Shown here piece by piece: positions 39,006-46,551 of a stretch of DNA of 64,000 nucleotides. Source of the stretch: Pseudomonadota bacterium (GTDB lineage: Bacteria > Pseudomonadota > Gammaproteobacteria > Burkholderiales > Thiobacillaceae). Each line of letters starts with the position of its first letter. Position 1 is the first letter of the stretch. The notes under the pieces were generated by a model. It was not told the origin of the DNA. It saw only the letters and a list, made by a program, of their open reading frames with translations, and made no database searches. The stretch covers positions 62,001-126,000 of the forward strand of contig JAKQCX010000024.1 in the NCBI GenBank assembly GCA_029558905.1. Direction: 5' to 3'. Position numbers and translations under genes: made by a program.

Positions 39006-39680
39006 ATGCTGACCGCCAGCGCCGACACCTTGTGTTCCCTGTCCGTCCTGTCCCTGCACGTGGGTCAGGTGCAGTGCTTCGGCCCCCAGGGTCAGCCCAG
39101 CGCCATCGACAAGCAGGCGGTGAGTGACCTGCGCCATGTCACCGTCCTGGGTCTGGCCGGAGACGCCCAGGCGGATCTCAAAAACCATGGCGGCCGGGAC
39201 AAGGCCTTGCACCACTATCCACGCGAGCACTACGCACCCTGGCGGGTGGAACTGCCCCAGTGCAACGGGCGTTTCGTACCCGGCGGCTTTGGCGAGAATC
39301 TGTCCACCCGGGGGATCACGGAAGCCACGGTGTGCCTGGGGGATGTGTTCAGTCTGGGCAGCGCGGTGATCCAGATCTCCCAAGGCCGCTCACCCTGCTG
39401 GAAACTGAATGCCCGCTTTGGCGTGGACGACATGTCGCAGCGGGTGCGGGATACGGGGCGCACGGGCTGGTATTACCGGGTGCTACAGGAAGGGGACGTG
39501 GCCGCCGGCGAGCCCATGACCCTCATGCAGCGACGCTGGCCCAAATGGACGGTCGAGCGCCTGTGGCGGGTACTCAACCAGGTACCGGCGGACCGGGCCG
39601 CCCTGGAAGAACTGGCCCGGCTGGAGGTCCTGGCCGCCAGCTGGCGCGAGCGGGCCCACAAGCGCCTGCTGGCTGGCTGA
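39006..39680 (+). CDS. MOSC domain protein (YiiM-like)
   Basis: This is a 224-residue MOSC-domain protein, a fold that binds molybdenum cofactor. Blocks include HVTVLGLAGDAQADLKNHGGRDKALHHYPREHY, GGFGENLSTRGITEATVCLGDVF and the cysteine in ISQGRSPCWKLN, which would ligate molybdenum. The C-terminal three-helix segment (VERLWRVLNQV...ALEELARLEVL) is that of YiiM, which reduces N-hydroxylated bases in E. coli. The starting ATG lies 2 nt after the FmdE-like stop. Its electron partner and substrate are unknown. Confidence 0.9.
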   Translation: MLTASADTLCSLSVLSLHVGQVQCFGPQGQPSAIDKQAVSDLRHVTVLGLAGDAQADLKNHGGRDKALHHYPREHYAPWRVELPQCNGRFVPGGFGENLSTRGITEATVCLGDVFSLGSAVIQISQGRSPCWKLNARFGVDDMSQRVRDTGRTGWYYRVLQEGDVAAGEPMTLMQRRWPKWTVERLWRVLNQVPADRAALEELARLEVLAASWRERAHKRLLAG

Positions 39681-39690
39681 AACGTGCGCC

Positions 39691-39978
39691 TCAGTTCTCG
39701 AAGCCCGAATCCGCGTGGCAGGTGCAGTTGGGGCTGACAGTGTTGTCGCAGCACACGATCTTGCCGGCGCGGCAGCCGCACACGCCCTTGTGGCCCTTGC
39801 AGCAGTCGGTCTGGCTGACCTGACTGAGCAGGAGGGCCTGCGCCGGCTGCGGGCAGACCTCCAGGACGGCCTGGGTCGTGGTCCGGGGTGTGGCGTGGAC
39901 CGGGGCGGGAACGGAGCCGTCCGCCAGGACAGGCAGGGCCAGGATGGCGACGGCAAAGAATTGGATCAGGGTTTTCAT
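39691..39978 (-). CDS. Small secreted Cys-rich protein
   Basis: I do not recognise this 95-residue protein. Residues 1-19 (MKTLIQFFAVAILALPVLA) form a clear signal peptide. A Thr/Pro-rich stretch follows, then a C-terminal region with nine cysteines overall (42, 59, 60, 67, 69, 76, 77, 85, 87), arranged CC...C.C...CC...C.C around KGVCGCRAGKIVCCDNTVS. That spacing suggests disulfide bonds or a metal site in the periplasm. It is convergent with the MOSC gene (11-nt gap) and lies 52 nt beyond the ABC-F gene. The ATG at 39978 gives the natural export signal. Confidence 0.75.
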   Translation of the reverse strand: MKTLIQFFAVAILALPVLADGSVPAPVHATPRTTTQAVLEVCPQPAQALLLSQVSQTDCCKGHKGVCGCRAGKIVCCDNTVSPNCTCHADSGFEN

Positions 39979-40030
39979 GCTTATGGCTCCGGTTGGTCTT
40001 TCCCAATATACGTGACTTCTGGATGTCCCA

Positions 40031-42013
40031 TCAGGCTGCGCCGGCTTGCAGGGCTTCAAGGGCCTCCAGGGCCTCCTGCTGGGCCATCCATTCCTCTTCC
40101 AGCTGCTCCAGGTCCTTGACGAGCTGGGCCTGCTCATACAAGAACGCCTTCAGGCGATCCTTGTTGACCTCGGCGTAGATGTCGGGGGCGGCCAGCGCGC
40201 CTTCCAGTTCGGCCTTGCGGGCGTTGAGCCGGTCCATCTGTTCTTCCAGGCGCCGGATGCGGCTCTCGATGGGCTTCTTCTGGCTGGACAGGCGCTGGCG
40301 GGCCTCGGCCTCCTGGCGCTTCCGTTCCCTGCGGTCGGCGGTGTCGCGGGGCGCTTCCGCGCTGGATTCCCGGTTTGCGTCCTGCTCCATGTGGGGCGCG
40401 GATTCCACGGCTTTCCCCAGCTTGGTCTTGAACAGCCAGTCCCGGTAGTCGTCCAGGTCGCCGTCGAAGGGCTTCAGGCCGCCGTCGGCGACGATGAGGA
40501 ATTCCTCCGTGGTGGCCCGCAGCAGGTGGCGGTCGTGGGACACCAGCACCAAAGTCCCCTCGAACTGGGCCAGGGCCACGGTGAGGGCCTCCCGGGTCTC
40601 CAGGTCCAGATGGTTGGTGGGCTCGTCCAGCAGCAGCAGGTTGGGGCGCTGCCAGACGATCAGCGCCAGGGCCAGGCGGGCCTTCTCGCCGCCGGAGAAG
40701 GGGGCGATGACGGCGCTGGCCATGTCGCCGGCAAAGTTGAAGCCGCTGAGGAAGTTGCGCAGGTCCTGCTCACGGGCCGTGTGGGCCAGTTTCTGCAGGT
40801 GCCACAGGGGGGACTGGTCGTGGCGCAGCATCTCTACCTGGTGCTGGGCGAAGTAGCCGATGGCCAGGCCCTTGCCCTGGGTGACGCTGCCGGAGAGGGA
40901 CGGCAGCTCCCCCACCAGGGTCTTGATGAGGGTGGACTTGCCGGCGCCGTTGACCCCCAGCAGGCCGATGCGCTGGCCGGCCTGGAGGGTGAGGTTGAGG
41001 CCGCAGAGCACGGTCTTGCCGCCATCACTGCCACGATAACCAGCGTTCACGTCCTCCAGCACCAGCAGCGGATTCGGCGCCCGCTCCGGTTCCCGGAATT
41101 CGAAGCTGAAGGCGGCGGCGGCATGGATGGGGGCCAGCTCCTCCATCTTCGCCAGCATCTTCATGCGGCTTTGCGCCTGCCTGGCCTTGCTGGCCTTGGC
41201 CTTGAAGCGGTCGATGAAGGATTGCAGGTGGGCCCGCTCCCGGGACTGCTTTTCGAAGGCGGCCTGGGAAAGGGCCAGATGGATGGCCCGCTGCTTCTCG
41301 AAGGCGGAGTAGTTGCCACCATACCGTTTGAGTTTGCGCTCGTCGATGTGGGCGATGACGTTCACCACCCCGTCCAGGAAATCCCGGTCGTGGGAGATGA
41401 TGATCAGCGTGCCCGGGTAGCGCTTGAGCCAGTCCTCCAGCCAGAGGATGGCGTCCAGGTCCAGGTGGTTGGTGGGCTCGTCCAGCAGCAGCAGGTCCGA
41501 CGGGCACATGAGGGCCTGGGCCAGGTTGAGGCGCATGCGCCAGCCGCCGGAGAAGCTGGCCACGGGCTGGTTCATCTGGGCCTGGGAAAAGCCCAGGCCG
41601 GTGAGAAGCTGCTCGCCCCGGGATTGCACCGTGTAGGCGTCGGCGTCGTGCAACGCCGCATGCAGCTCGCCGATGAGGTTGCCAACATTGTGGCCGTCAT
41701 GGGCCGCTTCCGCCTCGGCCAGCTCGGCTTCCAGGCGGCGCAGGGTAGTGTCGCCGTCGATGGCGTAGTCCAGGGCGGAGCGCTCCAGGGCCGGGGTCTC
41801 CTGGGCCACGTGGGCGATGCGCCAGCGGGCGGGGAAGTCCAGGTCGCCGCCGTCCGCGTGCAGCTCGCCCCGCAGCAGGGCGAACAGGCTGGACTTGCCC
41901 GAGCCGTTGGCGCCGATGAGGCCGACCTTCTCCCCCGGGTTGAGGGTGAGGTCGGCCCCGTCCAGCAGGGATTTGGAGCCCCGCAGGAGACTGAGGGATT
42001 GCAGGCGGATCAA
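40031..42013 (-). CDS. ABC-F family ATPase (YheS-like)
   Basis: This is a cytoplasmic ABC-F protein with two ATPase domains and no membrane part, predicted to act on ribosomes. Walker A motifs are GLIGANGSGKSSLF and LLGVNGAGKSTL. Signature and Walker B blocks are SFSGGWRMRLNLAQALMCPSDLLLLDEPTNHLDLD and FSGGEKARLALALIVWQRPNLLLLDEPTNHLDLE. The linker between them (KQRAIHLALSQAAFEKQSRERAHLQSFIDRFKAKASKARQAQSRMK) is the P-site tRNA-interacting segment. A charged C-terminal coiled coil ends the 660-residue protein. The TTG at 42013 (MIRLQSLSLLRG) is my best start; no ribosome site stands out. Confidence 0.9.
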   Translation of the reverse strand: MIRLQSLSLLRGSKSLLDGADLTLNPGEKVGLIGANGSGKSSLFALLRGELHADGGDLDFPARWRIAHVAQETPALERSALDYAIDGDTTLRRLEAELAEAEAAHDGHNVGNLIGELHAALHDADAYTVQSRGEQLLTGLGFSQAQMNQPVASFSGGWRMRLNLAQALMCPSDLLLLDEPTNHLDLDAILWLEDWLKRYPGTLIIISHDRDFLDGVVNVIAHIDERKLKRYGGNYSAFEKQRAIHLALSQAAFEKQSRERAHLQSFIDRFKAKASKARQAQSRMKMLAKMEELAPIHAAAAFSFEFREPERAPNPLLVLEDVNAGYRGSDGGKTVLCGLNLTLQAGQRIGLLGVNGAGKSTLIKTLVGELPSLSGSVTQGKGLAIGYFAQHQVEMLRHDQSPLWHLQKLAHTAREQDLRNFLSGFNFAGDMASAVIAPFSGGEKARLALALIVWQRPNLLLLDEPTNHLDLETREALTVALAQFEGTLVLVSHDRHLLRATTEEFLIVADGGLKPFDGDLDDYRDWLFKTKLGKAVESAPHMEQDANRESSAEAPRDTADRRERKRQEAEARQRLSSQKKPIESRIRRLEEQMDRLNARKAELEGALAAPDIYAEVNKDRLKAFLYEQAQLVKDLEQLEEEWMAQQEALEALEALQAGAA

Positions 42014-42266
42014 GTCAGGAGACGTCCATGTAGGGTCTTGCGCACAGGCGCCGGAAATTAAGCCCGGAGACAACGCCGATCAAGTCCGCGGCGCAATGGG
42101 GCATATGCCTTGCATCAAAAGGGTCTAAGATGCGCGGGCGCAGCTTATCTGCATGCGCGGACCCGTATGTGCAGCGAAGCACTGCGGATGTAGTGCCCTG
42201 CCGTTCCCAGCGCGGGTCGAAGCAAGGTTGGCCCGTACCCCGAAGCACCCTGACAAAGGAAATTCC

Positions 42267-42929
42267 ATGAATCGCCAGATTGCCGTGCTGTTGCTCGCCG
42301 TCGCACCTGCCCTCGCCAGTGCCCAGTCCCCTGCCACCGCGCAGGAATGGGCACGGAAGATGACGGATCCAACCCAGAATGCCTCGGCGTTCAAGGATCC
42401 CCAGGCCTTCGTGGGCTGGGCCAACGCCATGATGAACCCCGCGACCAGCGCCGCCCTGGCGCAGCAGGGTATGGACCCCAATACCTATATCCGCATGATG
42501 TCCGGACTCATGAACCCCGCCACCCTGCAGAATTACATGCAGTTCACCGACCCGGCCGTAGCCATGCGCTGGTTGGGCGCGGGCATGGATCCCCGCTTCC
42601 TCACCAGCCTCATGGGCATGGGTCTGAACCCGAGCCTGTATGCCAACTGGCTGGCGGCACCCATGAACCCGCAGATGTGGGCACCGGCCATGCAGATGCT
42701 GAATCCCGGCACCTACGCCAACATGCTGGCCGCTCCCATCAGCCCAGCTGCCCTGAACGCCATGATGCTGCCCATGAATCCCCAGACCTACATGAGCTGG
42801 CTGGGTACCGGCCTGAATCCCCAGACCTACGGCACCTGGGGTCAGATGCTGGATCCGACGGCCCTGATGCGGATGGTGCCCGCCATGCCTTTCCCCGCGC
42901 CAGCACCTGCGGCCGTGCCGAACAAGTAA
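42267..42929 (+). CDS. Exported protein made of a ~13-residue tandem repeat
   Basis: I do not recognise this 220-residue protein. Residues 1-19 (MNRQIAVLLLAVAPALASA) are a signal peptide. The remainder repeats a unit of the form (M/L)-(N/D)-P-x-(T/L)-Y-x-x-(W/M)-(L/M). The unit prolines fall at 35, 45, 58, 71, 84, 96, 109, 122, 135, 147, 160, 172, 185 and 197, a spacing of 12-13 after the first. About 26 Met residues are present and there is no Cys. The pattern suggests a regular helical or solenoid fold in the periplasm or outside the cell. A ribosome site AAAGGAAA precedes the ATG. The repeat is seen directly; the role is unknown. Confidence 0.8.
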   Translation: MNRQIAVLLLAVAPALASAQSPATAQEWARKMTDPTQNASAFKDPQAFVGWANAMMNPATSAALAQQGMDPNTYIRMMSGLMNPATLQNYMQFTDPAVAMRWLGAGMDPRFLTSLMGMGLNPSLYANWLAAPMNPQMWAPAMQMLNPGTYANMLAAPISPAALNAMMLPMNPQTYMSWLGTGLNPQTYGTWGQMLDPTALMRMVPAMPFPAPAPAAVPNK

Positions 42930-43015
42930 GCGCCGCATCCCCGGCCGCCTGACTCGGGCGATAGGTCCCGGCGATGGGGGCCACGTAGGGTATGCCGGTG
43001 GGTGCGCGTGTCGTC

Positions 43016-43037
43016 GAGCCCCGCGGTTCTGGGGCTC
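43016..43037. terminator. Hairpin between convergent genes
   Basis: GAGCCCC (43016-43022) and GGGGCTC (43031-43037) form a perfect 7-bp stem with an 8-nt loop, midway between the convergent repeat-protein and tPilZ genes. There is no T-run on either side. It may serve as a shared, weak terminator. The rest of the 42930-43123 spacer is GC-rich and shows no gene. Confidence 0.35.
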
Positions 43038-43123
43038 ACGCTTGCCCGCGCACATGGCGGACGGGTTTGTGCCCTGTTGCTTGTGCCCCGGACGGCAACG
43101 TCCCGGAGCCGCTGGCCTGAGCG

Positions 43124-43633
43124 TCAAGTCGCGCTTGCCTGGCGGCTGCGGATGGCCTGGCGATGGCGACGAAAGATGAGCTGGTACAAGGCCTCCGTCA
43201 GGGCTTCGGGCAGATGCGGGAAGGCAGCCTGGGCCCAGCCCGTCACCTGGCCGCGGGCTACGGCGCGCAGCCGCAGAGGGAGGGGCAGGACGTTGGAAAG
43301 CCACAACTCCATGAGTAGGCAGGCGCCTGCCGGCGGCGGTTGGGCTTCCTGCCAGTCGATCCCTGCCGGTGAGAGCCTGACCGTCACCGGCGCGGGTGCC
43401 GGCCCCGGCTGCAGGCCACGGGCCACCAGATAAAGGGCCAGGTCAAGCTTGGCCTCCAGGCGTTCAAGGCGGTGCTGCTCGCCCATGCTCTCCGTTTCGT
43501 GGCCGGCTTCCATGCGGTTGATGGCGGTGAGCAGGAGCAGGGCTTCCCGGTCCACGGCCATGTCGTTGTCCTCCGCCAGGGGACGCCACTGCAGGGGCAG
43601 GCTGCCCGTGTAGCACAGACCCGGATCAGCCAT
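43124..43633 (-). CDS. Atypical PilZ-like (tPilZ) protein
   Basis: This 169-residue protein resembles the atypical PilZ (tPilZ) cyclic-di-GMP-related family: MADPGLCYTGSLPLQWRPL at the N-terminus, LLLLTAINRMEAG, a helical EQHRLERLEAKLDLALYLVARGL and a beta part VTVRLSPAGIDW...LLMELWLSNVLPLPLRLRAVARG. The usual RxxxR and (D/N)xSxxG c-di-GMP motifs are absent or unclear, so nucleotide binding is not assured. The start ATG lies within the end of the FGGY kinase gene (8-nt overlap). The window also has one diguanylate cyclase. Confidence 0.7.
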   Translation of the reverse strand: MADPGLCYTGSLPLQWRPLAEDNDMAVDREALLLLTAINRMEAGHETESMGEQHRLERLEAKLDLALYLVARGLQPGPAPAPVTVRLSPAGIDWQEAQPPPAGACLLMELWLSNVLPLPLRLRAVARGQVTGWAQAAFPHLPEALTEALYQLIFRRHRQAIRSRQASAT

Positions 43634-44906
43634 GGCGATAGCCCGGGAAAAGGGCCGTGCCCCAGCGAGCCAGCCAGGCCGTGCCATAGCAGGCTTCGTG
43701 TTCCGCCGCCGTGTGGACGGGCACCCCCAGGTATCGGGCGCGGATGCGGCTGTAGGCAGCGTTACGGCTACCGCCACCGGCACTCACCACCCGGCTGAGG
43801 GGGGTGGCTCCCAGTTCCACCAGCTTGGTGTAGCCCCGGGCCTCGATGCGCGCCAGGCCTTCCAGGATGGCTTGCAGGAAATCCAGACGCTGTTCGGGGC
43901 GGGGTTCCATGCGGGGTGGCATGTCCGGATCGTTGACCGGGAAGCGCTCGCCGGTACGCGTCAGCGGGTAGTAATCCAGACCCGTGTCCTGCTCGGGATC
44001 CATGCGGTTCGAGAGGGTCCGCAGTTCGTCTTCGGTGAAATACCGGCGCAGCACGCCACCGCCGGCGTTGGAAGCGCCCCCGGTGAGCCACAGGTCACCG
44101 AACCAGTGGCTGTAGATGCCAAAACGGGCATCGTCCACCCGGGTCTGGGACAGGAGCTTCAGTACCAGGGTGGTGCCCAGGGAGGTGACCGCCTCGCCGG
44201 GTTGAGTCACCCCCGCGGCCAGAAAGGCGGCAATGCTGTCCGTGGTGCCGGCCCGGACCAGACAGTCCGCATTCACCCCCAGTGCCCTTGCCCGGGGCCG
44301 GGCCAGCAGGCCGACCTCCGTGCCCGGGGCTGCAAGCATGGGCAGGAAATTCACATCCACCAGATAGTCCACCCAGTCGGGCCACTGCCCTGTATCCAGG
44401 TCCACGCCCATCTTCAGGGCATTGTGGAAGTCGCTCATGGGACGGTCGGAGAGCTGGGCCGAGAGCCAGTCCGCCTGGCTCAGGTAGAGTCGGGCCCGCG
44501 CGGGACCCAGATGTTTCTTCAGCCACAATGCCTTGGCCAGACCCGAGGTGGCCATGGCCGTCGGATGCTCCGGCCCGGCGGCCCGGGCGATGGCCGCTGC
44601 CTCCAGGGTGGCCCGGGCATCGTGGTACATCAGGGGTGGGTGGGCGGGGTCCAGGGCCTCGTCACAGGCCAGTATCGTGGCGGAGGTGCCATCCACCGCC
44701 AGGGCGGCCAGCCGCTTGCGCAGACCCGCAGGTATCCTGGCGATGAGCTGCAGCAGGACCTCCCGCCAGGTGGCCGCTGCCTCGTGCTCCGGCAGTTCGC
44801 CGTAATCCTGTCGTGCCAGATCTTCGATTTCGCCGCTGGGAGCAATGACGCAGGCCCGGGCGCCAGAGGTGCCGAAGTCGAGACCGAGAAAACAGGCGAA
44901 TGACAT
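43626..44906 (-). CDS. FGGY-family carbohydrate kinase (D-ribulose kinase-like)
   Basis: This is a sugar kinase of the FGGY family. The phosphate-binding start is FLGLDFGTSGARACVI, followed by ALAVDGTSATILACD, SDFHNALKMGVDLDTGQWPDW and GTTDSIAAFLAAGVTQPGEAVTSLGTTLVLKLLS. The C-terminal adenosine-binding block is VVSAGGGSRNAAYSRIRARYLGVPVH. The 426-residue length and sequence style resemble the cyanobacterial/plant D-ribulose kinases (SePSK type), though xylulose or another pentulose is possible. It overlaps the tPilZ gene by 8 nt. Its start lies 175 nt from the divergent dioxygenase gene. Confidence 0.85.
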   Translation of the reverse strand: MSFACFLGLDFGTSGARACVIAPSGEIEDLARQDYGELPEHEAAATWREVLLQLIARIPAGLRKRLAALAVDGTSATILACDEALDPAHPPLMYHDARATLEAAAIARAAGPEHPTAMATSGLAKALWLKKHLGPARARLYLSQADWLSAQLSDRPMSDFHNALKMGVDLDTGQWPDWVDYLVDVNFLPMLAAPGTEVGLLARPRARALGVNADCLVRAGTTDSIAAFLAAGVTQPGEAVTSLGTTLVLKLLSQTRVDDARFGIYSHWFGDLWLTGGASNAGGGVLRRYFTEDELRTLSNRMDPEQDTGLDYYPLTRTGERFPVNDPDMPPRMEPRPEQRLDFLQAILEGLARIEARGYTKLVELGATPLSRVVSAGGGSRNAAYSRIRARYLGVPVHTAAEHEACYGTAWLARWGTALFPGYRHG

Positions 44907-45005
44907 GCAGGCAAGTGTAGGGCATTACTGCTCCGGCGCGTGCGACCCTGCGGGCTCGTGTGTCCGGCACGCACTGGTTCAGCGGCCGGCTTCGGGCCTG
45001 TCCGT

Positions 45006-45019
45006 TTGACAAGGATCAA
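45006..45019. promoter_or_regulatory. Strong candidate FNR/ANR site
   Basis: TTGAC-AAGG-ATCAA matches the FNR consensus TTGATNNNNATCAA at 9 of 10 positions with the correct spacer. Its centre is 69 nt before the dioxygenase ATG. If at -41.5 it puts the transcript start near 45054 and a -10 region at CAATGT (45042-45047). It could also serve the divergent FGGY gene, 106 nt away. Confidence 0.65.
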
Positions 45020-45081
45020 TTACGACCGGAGGTCATTGCCCCAATGTGCCGCCTGTTTGGCCATTCCAAGCGGAGAAATTC

Positions 45082-46020
45082 ATGTCGCATGCCCAGCCCC
45101 AGATCCAGCCCGTTGCCAGTCCCTTCGATCCCGACAACACAGTGCTCTATGAACGCTGGCGGGATACCAAGCTGCGGGACTATCCCGAGCAGCTGGGTGA
45201 CCTGGTGGTGGAGATCCGCGACCCCCGCAGCCTCACGCACGGGGAGCATGCCGCCCTGCTGGCCAAGTGCCGCAAAGCCAATATGGTGATTTACGTCGGC
45301 AAGACCGGCACGGATCCGGATCCGGAAATCCCGCTTTCCCTGGGGCGCCGTTTTGGCCTTCAGGACCTGAACAGGAACTGGCTGGCGGATGAGACGGGTT
45401 TGACCTCCCTGACCGTGCGCTCCGAGGGCATACGCCAGCACTACATCCCCTACACCAACCGGGCCATCAACTGGCACACCGACGGCTATTACAATACTGC
45501 CGACAGGCAGATCCATGCGCTGAACCTGCATGTGGTGCAGCAGGCCGCCAGCGGGGGCGAGAACGCCCTCATGGATCACGAGATCGTCTACCTCCTGCTG
45601 CGCGAGAAGAACCCCGACTACATCCGTGCCTTGATGGCGCCCCGGGTCATGACCATCCCCGCGCGCATCGACGAGGGCGGTACCGTGGCGCGCGCCGAGG
45701 AACCGGGTCCGGTGTTCAGTATCCTGCCTTCGGGGGATCTGCACATGCGCTATACCATCCGTGTCAACAACGTCATGTGGACCGACGATCCCCTGGCCCG
45801 GGAGGCCTTGGCCTATCTCGGGTCCATCCTGGACGGTGACGTCGCCACCCCCTATCGCTACCGCGGGCGTCTGGAATCCGGTATGGGGTTGGTGAGCAAC
45901 AACGTGCTGCACGATCGGGCGGCCTTCACCGACGACGCCACCCATAAGCGGCACTACTACCGGGCCCGCTATTTCGACCGCCTGGCGGGTACCAGCCTGC
46001 GAGAGGTGTACGCCTTTTGA
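45082..46020 (+). CDS. Fe(II)/2-oxoglutarate dioxygenase, TauD/TfdA-like
   Basis: This 312-residue protein has the double-stranded beta-helix dioxygenase facial triad: His132 and Asp134 in AINWHTDGYYN and a distal His277 in NNVLHDRAAF, with Arg294/Arg296 in HYYRARYFDRL available to bind 2-oxoglutarate. Other TauD-like features are QIHALNLHVVQQAASGGENALMDHEIVYLLL and SGDLHMRYTIRVNNVMW. The ATG at 45082 has CGGAGA upstream. The substrate is unknown; it is not obviously taurine or sulfonate. It lies behind a strong FNR-type box, which is odd for an oxygen-using enzyme. Confidence 0.85.
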   Translation: MSHAQPQIQPVASPFDPDNTVLYERWRDTKLRDYPEQLGDLVVEIRDPRSLTHGEHAALLAKCRKANMVIYVGKTGTDPDPEIPLSLGRRFGLQDLNRNWLADETGLTSLTVRSEGIRQHYIPYTNRAINWHTDGYYNTADRQIHALNLHVVQQAASGGENALMDHEIVYLLLREKNPDYIRALMAPRVMTIPARIDEGGTVARAEEPGPVFSILPSGDLHMRYTIRVNNVMWTDDPLAREALAYLGSILDGDVATPYRYRGRLESGMGLVSNNVLHDRAAFTDDATHKRHYYRARYFDRLAGTSLREVYAF

Positions 46021-46077
46021 CGCGGGTCCCCTCCGCGGCGTGGGTTCGCCAAAAATATACGCAAGATCATATGCTTA

Positions 46078-46494
46078 TCAACGTGTATTCGAGTTTGACG
46101 TGAATTGCGTCAGCTCCACCCGCGGGGCCGGGGCCCAGCCGTCGCGGCGGTGTTCCGCCACCACATTGGTGAAGATGCCACCACGTACGTAGAACTTGCT
46201 GGTCAGGCGCATGAAGCGGGGGTTCGTGGCCTGTACCAGATCGTCCAGGATGCGATTGGTGACGTCCTCGTGGAAATGGCCCTCCTGCCGGAAGGACCAG
46301 ACGTAGAGCTTCAGGCTCTTCAGCTCCACGCAACGGGTGTCCGGGATGTAGTCCAGGAACAGGGTGGCGAAGTCAGGCTGGCCGGTCCTGGGGCACAGGC
46401 AGGTGAATTCGGGGATTTCGATATGGATGTGATAATCCCGCGTCGGCCGGGGGTTGTCGAAGGTCTCCAGGGTCTTGCTGGGCTGGCTGGGCAT
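46078..46494 (-). CDS. queF: NADPH-dependent 7-cyano-7-deazaguanine reductase, type I
   Basis: This enzyme reduces preQ0 to preQ1 in queuosine tRNA modification. The 138-residue protein starts [15 protein letters not shown], carries the catalytic Cys in [16 protein letters not shown], and the QueF motif [16 protein letters not shown]. The His in FHEDVTN is also conserved. This is the short, unimodular type I form. The ATG at 46494 is preferred to an upstream one at 46572 that would add unlike sequence across the smc promoter. It is divergent from smc, 57 nt away. Confidence 0.95.
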   Translation of the reverse strand: MPSQPSKTLETFDNPRPTRDYHIHIEIPEFTCLCPRTGQPDFATLFLDYIPDTRCVELKSLKLYVWSFRQEGHFHEDVTNRILDDLVQATNPRFMRLTSKFYVRGGIFTNVVAEHRRDGWAPAPRVELTQFTSNSNTR

Positions 46495-46551
46495 ATCTAC
46501 GCGCCGAACAGTTAGAATCGCGCGGATTATAAGCCCCGGCCCATTCCCGCC

